Source: Odontomyia ornata (taxonomy: Eukaryota > Arthropoda > Insecta > Diptera > Stratiomyidae). From it: a DNA stretch of 64,000 bases. The DNA lies in assembly GCA_963969285.1 (NCBI GenBank), contig OZ017738.1:392177625-392241624 (forward strand). Direction: 5' to 3'. Below the pieces are notes generated by a model, which was given only the letters and a program-made list of their open reading frames with translations, did not search any database and was not told the origin of the DNA. Of the stretch, positions 13,301-23,503 are shown piece after piece. The position numbers and the translations under genes are program-made. The stretch's first letter is position 1; every line of letters begins with the position of its first letter.

Positions 13301-13823
13301 TGGAAAATAAGTATAAAGCGAGGTATTACAAATATTATTAACTAACTGATAAATAATCGATAAATAAATAATTATTGAATAATAGTAATAAAAAAAAAGC
13401 AAAAAACAAAAAAAAACCATAACGCCCACAAATAATACCCAATAACAATGATTAATAATAATTAATTCCAAATAAGATAACAACCGAGAATAACTCATGA
13501 CACTTCATAATGAATAACGAAGAGTAATATACAACAGGGGTTAATAATAAGTCGACAATATATTAACAAACAATAATAACTTGTAATAATAGGAATAACA
13601 ACTGTTTATATTGTAATTAGAACATCATTAATAATACGAGTACATATCAATAAGTACCAATTATGTAACCTCAAGATGAGGAGTCATAGTAGGATCTAAC
13701 TACGAATATTAATGAATATATGGAGTAGTAAGGAAAATTGTAACCCATCCAGAATAATAGTGTTCAAGGTTTAATGTATTTTGCTCTGTTACTCAAAAAG
13801 AATAAATGAAAAATATACCGCAA
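10316..13823. other. AT-rich region, a few unassigned small ORFs
   Basis: Two short frames are worth noting. One on the minus strand at 11103-10909 (MNLVVPITSDIKHYLGNG start, then FSIDDFYHGPDVPDVYRWF) has balanced composition but no recognised domain. One on the plus strand at 11535-11675 starts ATG with MEKLPLKGGQSVAVNG and is preceded by a leader with a tandem motif GATGTCAAAGTGAA (about 11335 and 11362). The stretch 12100-13620 is extremely A/T-rich with (ATT)n runs around 12988-13021 and holds nothing else visible. Confidence 0.4.
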
Positions 13824-14377
13824 TGAATTGCTAAATAATAAGAATTCTTTCCTTTCCAATAGCTCTGCTTTTCAGCGGGAAAGGGGGCGCAGGGTAAGTA
13901 TGCCGTCGCGAGGGTAGGGTTTGAAAAAAATCCGCTGAAGTCGGTTTCGCGTCGCGCGCGGTTTTTCTTTAACGTAGCTTTCGTCGGGTTGAGTTAACGT
14001 AGTATACTTTTCGGTACCGCGTCGGAAATTCGGGAACGCGAAATAAAAATTAGATTTTGTACTTTTGACTGGTTAATGAAGAAATACGGAGTAACGTAGA
14101 ATAGGTTTCCTCTCCGTATGGTTTTGTTTTTGTAACGCGTTTTGAAAACGGGCGTGTACAGGTGGCTGAATATTGTAAATGAGCGTAACCCATTCGGAGA
14201 CCCGCGACCGAAATCCTCTCCAATCTAGCTGGCCGACAAGCAGCCACCGCGTGAATGGGTTACGGTGCACGGATTGGTTGACCGGTTGGTACCATCTGTT
14301 GGCACTACTCAGACTTAACGTCTAGAACCGATGAGAGGTCGGTTCCGCGTTCGCAAGTAATTTTAAAAAACATTACA
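13824..14377 (+). repeat. LTR-like dispersed repeat, copy A
   Basis: This 554-bp unit begins TGAATTGCT and ends CATTACA, so it has TG...CA ends as LTRs do. Shared internal blocks include GTAAGTATGCCG, GAGGGTAGGGTTT, GACCGAAATCCTCTCC, CTAGCTGGCCGACAAGC and GAACCGATGAGAGGTCGGTT. Copies occur at 14574-15114 (inverted), 44722-45337 (direct) and a 3' part at 47755-47915. No pol gene is attached, and no target duplication was found around this copy. An LTR is the best guess; a foldback/MITE unit is the alternative. Confidence 0.65.
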
Positions 14378-14573
14378 CGTGCCACTAGTACGTTGTTTTC
14401 GGGTTTCAACTCTCATGATGATGTTTATTAAACCCTTGCTGATAAAATCTGCGAGTACAATACTGACCATTCGGCTTACTACACTGAAATAAGTAAAGTC
14501 TCTGCTTCCCAGCGAAGCAAGCCTTTAATACTTCTCCGCCATCATTTCACATTCTGTGAGTAGTCCACCCCAC
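14378..14573. other. 196-bp spacer between inverted LTR-like repeats
   Basis: Unique-looking sequence separating two oppositely oriented copies of the same repeat. No ORF or known motif was seen. Confidence 0.5.
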
Positions 14574-15114
14574 TGTAAAGATTTATTCGCAGATGTCTCG
14601 AACGTCGAGATTTCCTGAACGAAATCTGAACCGACCTCTCATCGGTTCCAGACGTGAAGTCTTGGAACGTGACAACAGACTACTCCGAGGTGGCTGCTGG
14701 CTAGCTAGCTAGTTCGGAGAGGAGTTTCGGTGGCGGGCCATACGCGAGCAGACTAAGTCCGAAATACAAAAAATTCAGCCATCCTTTCACATGCCCGATT
14801 TAAAAACGCGTCAAACAACTTCCATCGACTCTAGTTTAATTTCTGTACTACATCCCGGAGGAAATGAACGAAAAGCAACCGCTGAAACAATACGCACTCC
14901 CGAATATAACGGACGCGATGCCCGAAATACACTACTCGAATGCAAAACCACAACACAAGCTATGGCACCGCATACCGATTGCAACGTGAAACCAACCATT
15001 CGCGGTTTACGGGAACCCTACCCTCTTGGTGGCATACTCACCTCTCATTTCCATTTCCTGGTGAAACAGAAGGGTTATGCTGGAAAGGAAAGACTTCGTT
15101 AGCCTAGCAATTCA
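14574..15114 (-). repeat. LTR-like dispersed repeat, copy B (inverted)
   Basis: The reverse complement runs from TGAATTGCT (ending at 15114) to TTTACA (14574), 541 bp. It aligns over its whole length to copies at 13824 and 44722, sharing GTGAGTATGCCACC, GAGGGTAGGGTT, CTCTCCGAACTAGCT and GGAACCGATGAGAGGTCGG. It forms a large inverted repeat with copy A. Confidence 0.65.
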
Positions 15115-16539
15115 TATTTTTATTCGTCATTCCTTTAATTCCCATTTTTATCCTAATTTTAGAAAGACAATTTTACACTGAAAATGTAAATCTAATTCGT
15201 AAATAAACTAACTATTTTCAGTTTTATAAAAATCATATTCCTTGATTAACATTTGAAATTAATTACTAGCATAATGGTAATCAGTTATTTTTAGATTGCA
15301 TATAAAAATCATTTCATTTTACTTTTCCCAATAAAGGACAATTATCATCGATATAATCTCTAAAATCTCGTCTCGATTGGTAGTTTTTTTGAATTATTTG
15401 TTACATGTTTTTGTATAATTTTTTTTATTTCCTCGATTTATTCGAATTTTTCTCCTTTGAATCTTATTTCAACTTTTGTTTTAACTATATTTATGTGTCT
15501 GTTAGTGTATGTGTTAGTTTTCTTTTTCTTTGTTTCATTAAAATATGTCTTATAGTTTTGTTTTCATTCTAAGTCTACTTTAACGTTTTCATTGGAGCCG
15601 AAAAACAGGAAAAAAGTCTAATTAATATGTGGTTCAATAATTGATATATCATACACGAGTACACATTACTTATTTAGAGAGAAAGAGAATGAGCTATTTG
15701 GAATGTAAAATAAGGCAACACATGAAGAATACTTGTATAGATACAGGAAGATCATTTTTAGCTGGTGGCTATGAATATTACTGGAAGGGTGTTTAATTTT
15801 AAGGGTTTAGGTTAACGAGCCCGTAGTATGTTTCTAGAAGTAACATAAATTGTGAAGTCATCCTTTTGCTGCTATTGCGGTTAGTTTTCCTAAACTTTTT
15901 TTTGTTTAAACGCTAACATTGAATTAATATTTCCCTTCCGAGAACCATTATACTAGCAATTTTCTTGAGCAAAACTATTTTGACAATTTTTCGCAGCAGT
16001 TTACATAGTTGCATTGATCACGCATTCTTTTGTTTAGTGGATCTTCCGATAGTTTGTGTCAGTAATAATTGTAACAAGTACCAACCAAATGTTGTATTTT
16101 GATTTTTAATTCTCATTTAATTTAATAAACGTGTAATGTTCACAAGTAAATGCCCACCAATAATTTTACGATCTATGAACATTTCTGTGTGGAATTCTAA
16201 TTTTTTTTGATTTGTTAAAATATCTGGGCGATTTAGTTTAAGAACGAATCAATATAATTGTCAAGCAAAGCGTCAATTACTTTGAAGCCGTGCTTTTCAC
16301 CAGCCCACGCTTGAATCAACAACACACAGTGGGTTGAAAACTAGCAAATCAATGCAGCTTTCACAAATGCCTTGAGTAAGGTTTGTATTTATAACATCGA
16401 CAGATCCTTCATTGCATTTGCTAGTATGTAGTGTTATATCGCAAGCAACTTGGCTGATGTCTTTTTTTTTATTAAAATCGAGAGATTACACAAGCTTCCT
16501 ATGGGTAGAATGCATCTACGCGCCAGTCACTTGCCGTCC
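15115..16539. other. AT-rich stretch, no gene seen
   Basis: No long open frame or recognised repeat was found between the inverted LTR-like pair and the elav relic. Confidence 0.5.
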
Positions 16540-16601
16540 TTACTTGGATTTATTCATAAAAACTAACCTACAACAGCCGATGTCGAGCGTGTATCCATCA
16601 A

Positions 16602-17649
16602 TGCTAGGTTTACATCTGCGAGAAATTGCGCGAGTTTTCTGTCTGACAGTCAAAATTGCAAATGTAAACAGATGCGCAAGCAGTGTTGCAACTACTCTCG
16701 CGAGCGGCGTCGCGAGTAGAACGCGGAGGAATCCGACAGTCAAGCTTGCAGGTCCAAACATGAAGCCCCGCTCTATTAATTTCTCTCACTTGCACTGTCA
16801 CCCGATCAAACATTGGGAGATATTTCACGACACTTTGGCGCGAGTACGAGTAGTGAGCCGTTGTGCCAAGCGTCGCGTGTCTCATATTGTGTTGTTCTAT
16901 AGCTGAAGATAAGACTATGGAATTGACCCCTGAGCAATTTTCTAATTGCATTTCCAAAACTACAACACATGACTGTAAAAAGTGGTCCGATTTGGAGACA
17001 AGAAAATTAATTGCTTTGTACGAGAAAACGAAATACTATGGAACGTGACATTGACTGATTATAGAAATCGAGTTTAGAAACATAAAGCACTACGTGATAT
17101 TGGCACGAAACCAAGAATTGATGCAAAACTTTTGTTAACTTGCCAGTGACAAGAAAGCGTAAGGTAACCATCAACCGCTCACTTGCTCGTATAGATTCCC
17201 TCAAAACAGTATCCTGTTTCTGGATTTTATAAAACATCCTTATAAAATTTCTGAACTGTAGAGAGTCTTCAATTCTTGGTTATGGAACTATGGAACGCTC
17301 CTAGATCTCGTTTTCTTTCTATCCATTCTCTAATCCATATTCTTCTCTTCTGCTTTTTCCGTTTATTTGCTCTCAACCAATAATCTACAATCACAAGAAC
17401 ACTAGCATATTTAACTCGTCTGTTTGGCGGCATGGTTAAATCGACTGAAATTGGCATTGCATTGAATTCTCTCACGTGTAAACGGATATTATACGAACTG
17501 TGGCAACAACTAGAGACACTTGCTCGCGCGAGAGCTCGCAGTACAACTTGCGGCCAACTCTCCGGAAAAATTGCATCATTGTGTTTACACTATACGACAG
17601 TACTTGCGCAAGTACTGTCGCAATTTTTCTCGCAGGTGTAAACCTAGCA
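16602..17649. mobile_element. PIF/Harbinger-like TIR element inserted in the elav relic
   Basis: The 1048-bp element has about 30-bp terminal inverted repeats: left end TGCTAGGTTTACATCTGCG, right end (reverse complement) TGCTAGGTTTACACCTGCG. It is flanked by CAA (16599-16601) and TAA (17650-17652), compatible with the 3-bp TAA-type duplication of PIF/Harbinger. Inside is a broken MADF/Myb-like ORF, the usual second gene of Harbingers; no transposase is left. Subterminal GC-rich palindromes include a perfect 26-mer at 17595-17620 (core GTACTTGCGCAAGTAC) and one near 16693-16720 (CTCGCGAGCGGCGTCGCGAG). Confidence 0.75.
16917..17130 (+). pseudogene. MADF/Myb-like protein remnant of the Harbinger element
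   Basis: The frame starts MELTPEQFSNCIS and reaches KKWSDLETRKLIALYEKTKY, the typical start of a Myb/SANT-like (MADF) DNA-binding domain. A frameshift near 17037 moves the continuation (WNVTLTDYRNRV, then a stop, then KHKALRDIGTK) to another frame. In intact Harbingers this protein helps the transposase bind DNA. Here it is inactive. Confidence 0.7.
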
Positions 17650-17938
17650 TAAGAGCACGTATCGCCATTGCCGCTTCCTCATCGTTTGTCATCGACACGA
17701 ATCCGCATCCTTTGCATTGGTTTGCGCCTTGGCCTTTAATGATTTTTGCACTCTGCACAGCTCCGAAGGGACCAAAAAGTTGCCATAATGTGCTTTCTTC
17801 TGTTTCGGGTGCCAAGTTGTGGATGGAGATACTGTAGGCCCGTCCTGCCGGTACAATGCCGGCTGCAGCCGCTGCGATTCCTAGTCCGTTGAGGAGCTGT
17901 AGTTGGTGGGAGTTCCATGCCACTAACGCTGAATTCAC

Positions 17939-19010
17939 AAATATTAAACGAGATGTATTATAAAACTGTGATAAAACTTGTAAGTTTAAAAGGCTTCGGC
18001 TTATCTTGGGAAACTGCAGGATGTTAGTTTGTGACAGATAATGATTGTGGAGGATCTAGAATGATGTCCGGGAAGCATTCAACGTATGGGGCTGCTGGCA
18101 CTGTAACTAAAAATTTTAGAGCCGGGATCAGCACCAGCGAGATTCAGGGAAACGTGGAACTCCAAACCAGCACAAACCGGACGTGATCTCCGTCCTTTTT
18201 TATTTTTTTGATACATGTCAAATCGCGATTCAGTGGCAGCGAGTAGTTTAAATGTCGCTCACGAGCCGTCAAGTGTTAAGTTATTACACCACACCCCCTA
18301 AAGTACGTAAAGAACTTTCAACACCAGATGCTTTTTTAGAGCCTTTATTGCATACCCAACAGTGCAACTTTTGTGAAGATAAAATGTTTAAAGACGAATT
18401 CTATATACGAAACGTTTGAAAACCCTTACCACTATCCTTTTCTCGAAGTTTGCTCAATGTAACTTCTATGCTTACTGAGAAAACTTGCTGTAATATGTGA
18501 ACAGAAAGACGTACATACAGGTCACGATTTTAGTCGGACTTTGTACAGTACCTTGTAATTTATTGTCCAAATTTTCTCTTATATAAATATCTTCTTAATT
18601 TCAGGCTGCCTCAAGACCGAAGTTAAACTTTAGAATGAATTTGGCAGCACGAGCCACAGAATTGCTCAAACTATTGCTTAAACATTTTTTAATAGTTTGT
18701 TATGACAGTATTATAATTACCGCGTATCATTGAACTTCGAATTTCGAAACCGACGAATTGGCTTTTATTCCGACATAAAGACGGTTGATATTGACCCAGG
18801 AAGCCACGGTGCAAGAGGTAAGTTCTCTGAACAATACACTCTACAAGCTACTACCCGCATTTTCTTTGAGCTTAAATAAAGTTGTTAATTTTCGGAGATA
18901 TAGAAAATGTGTTTTCATTGTTTATTTAAACTTTTTTGAATGCTGGTGAATTTATAGTCATTAATTTTGATGGTTATTAGAAAACTGCATATTACTTCCA
19001 GCTACCGTGC
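17939..19010. other. AT-rich stretch, no gene seen
   Basis: No recognisable coding content. A YAG (TTCAG) lies just upstream of the elav-like frame (minus strand, near 17930), which could be a remnant splice acceptor. Confidence 0.4.
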
Positions 19011-19015
19011 GATAT

Positions 19016-19419
19016 TTGGAAGTAAAAATCCTTGTCTTTAGCTTTTACTCTATATTTATATTTTACTCTTTGGAAGTAAGAATTTATTACTCCATGTTTA
19101 CGACGAGGTAGGCGGCTACGACAATGAAAATGATGAATGATGATGTCGTTGTTGTTGGTGATGATGATGTTGGTGATGATGTTGTTCCTTCTGATGTTGA
19201 TGATAATGTTGACTACGAACCACTAGGAAGTTTGCCTAGGTTCTCTCATTTATGTTAATTCATGAGAAGTGCGGCTCAAGCAGATTTCCGTTTTTCTCGA
19301 AGGAATTGCTTGCGCCGCTGATATGTGAAATTGGCTGCCAGGCGGAGATTTCTCATGAGATGAGGGTCTGTTTGCACCGTGAAGCATGTGCCGACGTTGG
19401 GACGTTCTGAGTCGCCACA
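19016..19419 (-). repeat. 3' LTR of the compact Ty3-type element
   Basis: 404 bp, with the body aligned to 21105-21561. It contains a purine/pyrimidine (TGA/TGT)n tract (about 19130-19205) and blocks such as TGACTACGAACCACTAGGAA and CCGACGTTGGGACGTTCTGA. It is shorter than its partner mainly within the (TGA)n tract. Confidence 0.85.
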
Positions 19420-19746
19420 GTCACTCCCTCCCCAATGAGCTTCACATGCGTCGAAGAGAGTGAAAACGTGACTCTCTTCTTGGATGGTGTAGTGGTTGTT
19501 CCGGTAAAATCTGCGCTGGTTAGCTGTTTCCGAGGGCAGCAGAGGTGGTGTTGTGGGTGCCTGTGGAGGTTTTGAGTATGGCTGCTGTGTCGCTGGATGG
19601 GCATCGGATTGCTTCAGGTAGGCTGGTTGGAGTTGTTCGTTGGAGAGGGTTTTCGTGACGCCGTTTACGTCTATGACGTAGGTGTTGGCGTTGATCCTTC
19701 CCCCGTGTTGTGCGGGTGCATCTGCATATTTGGGGATTATCCCTTT

Positions 19747-20199
19747 CTACCGGTCTCCAATGGTGTTCTTCACTTTAGTGACAGCACTAATGCTGTGCAA
19801 AACTCGAGCTGAACCGAGGACGCAGGCTGTGGAGAGGTTAGTGAGATCGTCCAAGAGGCGCTGTTTGCGCAGATCGATGAGTAGAGCATGATGCTTTAGT
19901 GCATCGGCTTCTAGAATGGCTATCTGGACATCTGCTATCACGAATGACCAGTGGAGTGGCCAGTGTAGCCCGAAATCTTGAGTGAGCTGCTGAAATCCAA
20001 AGGTTGTGGTGGGAATGCCATTGGCTGCCTGTAGCAAGAGGCTTTGCTTACGAAGAGGCCTGGCGATGGAATGCCTCGGGATGATGGAGGGGGTGGAGCC
20101 GGAGTCCACCAGGAACCTGGTTTTTGTGGTGCGGTCGGAGAAACAAAGGCGTATTTCCAAGGTGTTGCCGGCGGTGTCCGCTGCGTACAACGCTGGCAA
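19747..20199 (-). pseudogene. Retroviral-type aspartic protease domain
   Basis: The frame opens MPALYAADTAGNTLEIRLCF and carries the catalytic signature FLVDSGSTPSIIP, matching the LVDTGA-type active site of LTR-element proteases that cleave gag. It ends in a linker (LSTACVLGSARVLHSISAV) without entering reverse transcriptase. It follows gag in the same element. Length and active site look intact; function is unlikely without pol. Confidence 0.85.
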
Positions 20200-20465
20200 A
20201 CCTAGTTTTTCAAGTGGCTAGTAGTGTGGTCTAAGACTGGGAAGAATAAGGCTGCTTGTATCACATCGCTAGGGTCCCGTGCTTAGTGTGATACCAGCAG
20301 TGACCTGTGCGACTGCCTGGTCTAGGATTGGCGGAGCGGCCTCGTCGTTGGCTTGCGTTTCTTGACAAGGACCGCTCCCGCAGTGTGTTGGTGCTTTTGG
20401 TTGTTGAAATGCGTCTTGAGTCAAGTTTGTTAGCTGCGTAATCGCCAGACGCAAGGCAGCCAACT

Positions 20466-21071
20466 TTACAGCGAAGAACGCGGTGAGGAGAGACCAAGTG
20501 AGGGTGTTATTGGGCATGTGGATGGTTGCACTGACGCGGTCATCACTCCCGGACCCATGTCTTGTGCTTCGTCTGCGACAGCGGCAACCTCCTCAAGCGT
20601 TTGATTTTTTGTGAGCAGAAGCATGCGGCACGTTTGATGAGGCAGGAGGTCAAGCCATCTGACACGGAGGACATCGTCGCATACCCATATGCCAGCGAGG
20701 GAACACATATACCGTAGGAGCTGTGAAGGTCTCCTGTCTCCGAGCTCGACGCCTGTGAGCAGCTTATGTAGCTGCGCATCAGGTGAGTCTGTGAGGCGGG
20801 TGATGATAGCTGCTTTGACCAATCCGTATCGGTCGTGCTGCGGTGGTGCAGGGATAATGTCCACTACATCCGTGACGGTTTTATGGTCCAGCGATGATCC
20901 CGTGAGATGGTACTTGGCTGCGTCCCTTACCATTTTGTGCATCTCGAATTGTGATTCCATCTGGAAGAACCTCAACTCAGGACTAGCCCGCCAGAAAGAT
21001 GATAGCCTGCAGTGGTTGACTACGTTTACCTCCTGAGCCGGTGGTAAACTTCTGGCTGGTGGTGCGTCCAA
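20466..21071 (-). pseudogene. Ty3-type gag, N-terminal capsid region
   Basis: The sequence FWRASPELRFFQMESQFEMH, DIIPAPPQHDRYGLVKAAII and LLTGVELGDRRPSQLLRYM matches the gag family often annotated as DUF7041 in insect Ty3 elements. The usual zinc-knuckle region would follow at 20500-20270 but is degraded and frameshifted. This protein would form the particle core. Confidence 0.85.
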
Positions 21072-21104
21072 CTACCATTATTGTTGCAAGTTGAGGTCAC
21101 CACT

Positions 21105-21561
21105 TTGGAAGTAAAAATCCTTGCCTTTAACTCTATATTTTTATTTACTCTTTGGAAATGACAGAATTGATTACTCCTTTTTGTTTACGACGAGTTGCGC
21201 AGCTAGGACGATGAAGACGATGAATGATGATGTCGTTGTTGTTGATGATGATGATGTTGGTGATCATATCGATGATGTGATGAAGCTGATGATGTCGATG
21301 ATGATACTGATGTTGTTGCTGCTGATGTTGATGATAATGTTGACTACGAACCACTAGGAAGTTTGCCTAGGTTCTCTAATGTATTTATCTAAATTCATGA
21401 GAAGGTAGAAGAGCGGCTCAAGCAAATTTCCCTTTTTCTCGAGGGAATTGCTTTTGCCACTGATATGTGAAATTGGCTGGCAGGCGAAGATTTCTCGTGA
21501 GACGAGGGTCTGTTTGTGCTGTGAAGCGTGCGCCGACGTTGGGACGTTCTGAGTTGCCACA
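21105..21561 (-). repeat. 5' LTR of the compact Ty3-type element
   Basis: 457 bp, homologous to 19016-19419 with many substitutions and a longer (GAT)n tract (21220-21345). The divergence between the two LTRs shows that the insertion is old. Three bases after its end (minus strand) is TGGTGACCTC, a possible tRNA primer-binding site; the tRNA was not identified. Confidence 0.85.
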
Positions 21562-21773
21562 GATATAAAAAGTATATAGTAATTATCACGTTGAGATTGC
21601 GACGACGGGAACTGGGACATTCGAGATACAGCTGCGTGGCTGAACGGACGTAATTCGTGTTCGAGTAAAGTGGTTGTGAACTAAATCAATTTCTACCCAA
21701 AAGTTGTGAACCCTTGTATGTTAAGTTGTGTACTTTGTTAACTTAATAAAAGATAATTAAAATATTAAATCAG

Positions 21774-22044
21774 AAGCGGGATTGATTATATCCAACAACG
21801 CGGCTTGAAAGGTGCAGGAAATATAAATGCACTAACCGAGTATCTGGAGTCGGCGTTGAGGGAGATCAGAGTTGATCCCAATGGGTTTTTGTTTGAGTCG
21901 CTACAAGCAGAGTCTACGCTACTGAAAAAACTTCGTCGAGGTGAAACAAACTGCAATAGAATCGGGATAGATATTGCAGCAATAGATGTAATCGTATATA
22001 TCAGTAACATATTAACTTACCGAGAAACTGAAAAATTCATTTAA
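21774..22044 (+). CDS. Unidentified exon-like ORF
   Basis: An open frame runs through a possible splice acceptor (AAATCAG|AAGCGG, exon start 21774), giving SGIDYIQQRGLKGAGNIN, ALTEYLESALREIRVD, LFESLQAESTLLKKLRRGE and CNRIGIDIAAIDVIVYISN to a TAA at 22042-22044. Amphipathic helical character, balanced residues and lack of internal stops over about 85 codons look like real protein coding. A candidate donor (GAT|GTAATC) lies at 21987/21988. The family was not recognised, and no neighbouring exon was found. It could be an orphan exon, a captured host fragment or chance. Confidence 0.4.
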
Positions 22045-22369
22045 AACCTTTTGCACATCAACTTATACCTCATGTTCAGAAATGGTCGATCTAAGTAACG
22101 TTTTAAGCCGACGCAGTGTTGAGTATTGTTCATTTGTTGCGTTGGTGACAGAAAAATAGCCATAGCGCGGAGAATTTGATGCTCATTCGCAAATAAATAC
22201 GACAAATATCGAGACTTTCAAGTGAATTTTTTATGTCCTTTCTGGCAACGAATCTTCACCAAATCTGATTTTCACTAATTCAGATGTCTTCAGAATTGTC
22301 ATCAATAAATTGAGAAATATTGTGCAAATAATTGCACACATGAAGTTTCATTTCCTATTTTCATTCTAA

Positions 22370-22660
22370 AATTTTGGTACATTTTACTACCCCCTGGACC
22401 CTCTGATGCATAAAATGACCCTTTTCTTTCAGATTCTTATAGCTTCAATCAAGAGCTTTCATTTCATAGCCAACTCGACTACCTTAAACAATTTTTTAAT
22501 TTTTGATAAGACCTAAACTTTTGAGAGACCATTATTTCTGACCATTCCACAAAGTTTGAGCGTTCTTGCTTCTACAGTTTCCGAGGAAACTTGCTGTGAC
22601 GAACGGACAGACAGACAGACAGACAGACAGTCCTTTTATAAGGACCTAAAAACAACCAGT
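22370..22660 (-). repeat. Degraded GTCY-family repeat (inverted)
   Basis: Contains the complementary (GACA)n tract at about 22603-22630 preceded by CGAGGAAACTTGCTGTGACG. Upstream, parts resemble the GTCY-element core in reverse (GAGCTTTCATTTCATAGCC). Similarity is weak apart from the microsatellite. Confidence 0.5.
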
Positions 22661-22804
22661 GCCACTCCTGGAAAGGAAGGATTCCTTGCGCACCAATATT
22701 TCAATTGGAATATTGTCAAGGAACCATTCCACGCCCCGAAGGACTGTTAAGAAGGATTAATTGATCAAGAAGATTTAATATTAGTATAAACCATATAATT
22801 ATTA

Positions 22805-23200
22805 GTGATAAGTAAGGTTAGGGATAATGTTAAAAGGAAGCTGCTATATAGATTCTTCGCCACCGAAGTTCAACTCCGCTCCCATGATGAGGATTGGCAG
22901 AAACTTTCGGAGCTAGGGAAGCGCAACCTCCCAAAAAACAATTCTGAGGTGCACAAAGATATCCTGCGCCAATTCAAGGAACAACTAATTATCCATCGCA
23001 TCAACAATCATCGCAACCACCCCAATCTCAACGACCTTAACGACAAGACCATCCAGATGGTCCCGGTGGTGGAGGCGGTCCAATCAATAAGCATTTTTAT
23101 AGTAATAGCAGGCCTAATAGGTGCGGTATTTATCAAATCCCAACGAGAAAATATCGTGGAAGGTTCAACAGGCAATCAACGAAATGAGTATAAAAGATGA
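22805..23200 (+). CDS. Unidentified ORF with a C-terminal membrane segment
   Basis: The 131-residue frame opens on a non-ATG codon (its Met is nominal), so the true start is uncertain. It is basic and hydrophilic (DNVKRKLLYRFFATEVQ, HKDILRQFKEQLIIHRINNH), then has one strongly hydrophobic stretch (SISIFIVIAGLIGAVFIK) followed by a short charged tail. A single membrane anchor near the C-terminus could suit a retroelement envelope remnant, but no diagnostic motif was seen. It lies between a GTCY repeat and a long (TA)n tract. Confidence 0.3.
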   Translation: MISKVRDNVKRKLLYRFFATEVQLRSHDEDWQKLSELGKRNLPKNNSEVHKDILRQFKEQLIIHRINNHRNHPNLNDLNDKTIQMVPVVEAVQSISIFIVIAGLIGAVFIKSQRENIVEGSTGNQRNEYKR

Positions 23201-23349
23201 AGGTTGTAATGTTGAATGAAAATCAATGAAAGCTGTTCAATGCAACAACTTCAACCACATTGTGAACAACAAGAAATATCATAATAAGCAAACAATGATA
23301 AAACAGACTTTCAACAAAGGAAAGTTCAACAAAATTGTCTTTAATTTAA

Positions 23350-23502
<153 letters not shown>

Positions 23503-23503
23503 T

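Larger units (their letters stand above)
16540..17938 (-). pseudogene. elav-like: elav-type RNA-binding protein fragment (RRM3), split by a transposon
   Basis: On the minus strand 17938-17653 encodes a short Ala-rich linker and most of an ELAV-family third RNA-recognition motif: AGRAYSISIHNLAPETEE (RNP2 area), LWQLFGPFGAVQSAKI, NQCKGCGFVSMTNDEEAAM (RNP1 area) and AIRAL. The last strand and C-terminus resume at 16598-16540 after a 1-kb insertion: DGYTLDIG...FMNKSK, then TAA. The wording (VSMTN, EAAMAIRAL) is closest to elav itself as I recall it. RRM3 of neuronal ELAV proteins contributes to RNA binding and multimerisation. The interrupted frame, drift near the end (CCRLVF) and an RNP1 Cys argue for a decayed copy. 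A functional distant elav exon is unlikely. Confidence 0.85.
19016..21561 (-). mobile_element. Compact Ty3-type LTR retrotransposon (gag-protease only)
   Basis: Two direct LTRs (19016-19419 and 21105-21561) bound an internal region coding on the minus strand. LTR ends are TGTGGC...CTTCCAA on that strand, and both sides carry the 5-bp duplication GATAT (19011-19015 and 21562-21566). A purine-rich primer GGGGAGGGAGTGAC abuts the 3' LTR at 19420-19433. gag (21071-20466) is followed by protease (20199-19747), then about 300 bp to the LTR. Reverse transcriptase, RNase H and integrase are absent, so the copy must have been mobilised in trans or lost pol by internal deletion. Confidence 0.88.

Noticed and set aside
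13196..13498. Tyr/Phe-rich minus-strand ORF resembling a membrane protein
   Set aside because: Low-complexity AT-rich DNA with no start context or homology; the hydrophobicity follows from base composition.
21121..21357. Asp/His-rich ORFs at 21121-21357
   Set aside because: They translate the (GAT)n microsatellite inside an LTR.
22603..22630. (GACA)n tract as a CRISPR-like or satellite array
   Set aside because: It is a short tetranucleotide microsatellite typical of the GTCY repeat family.
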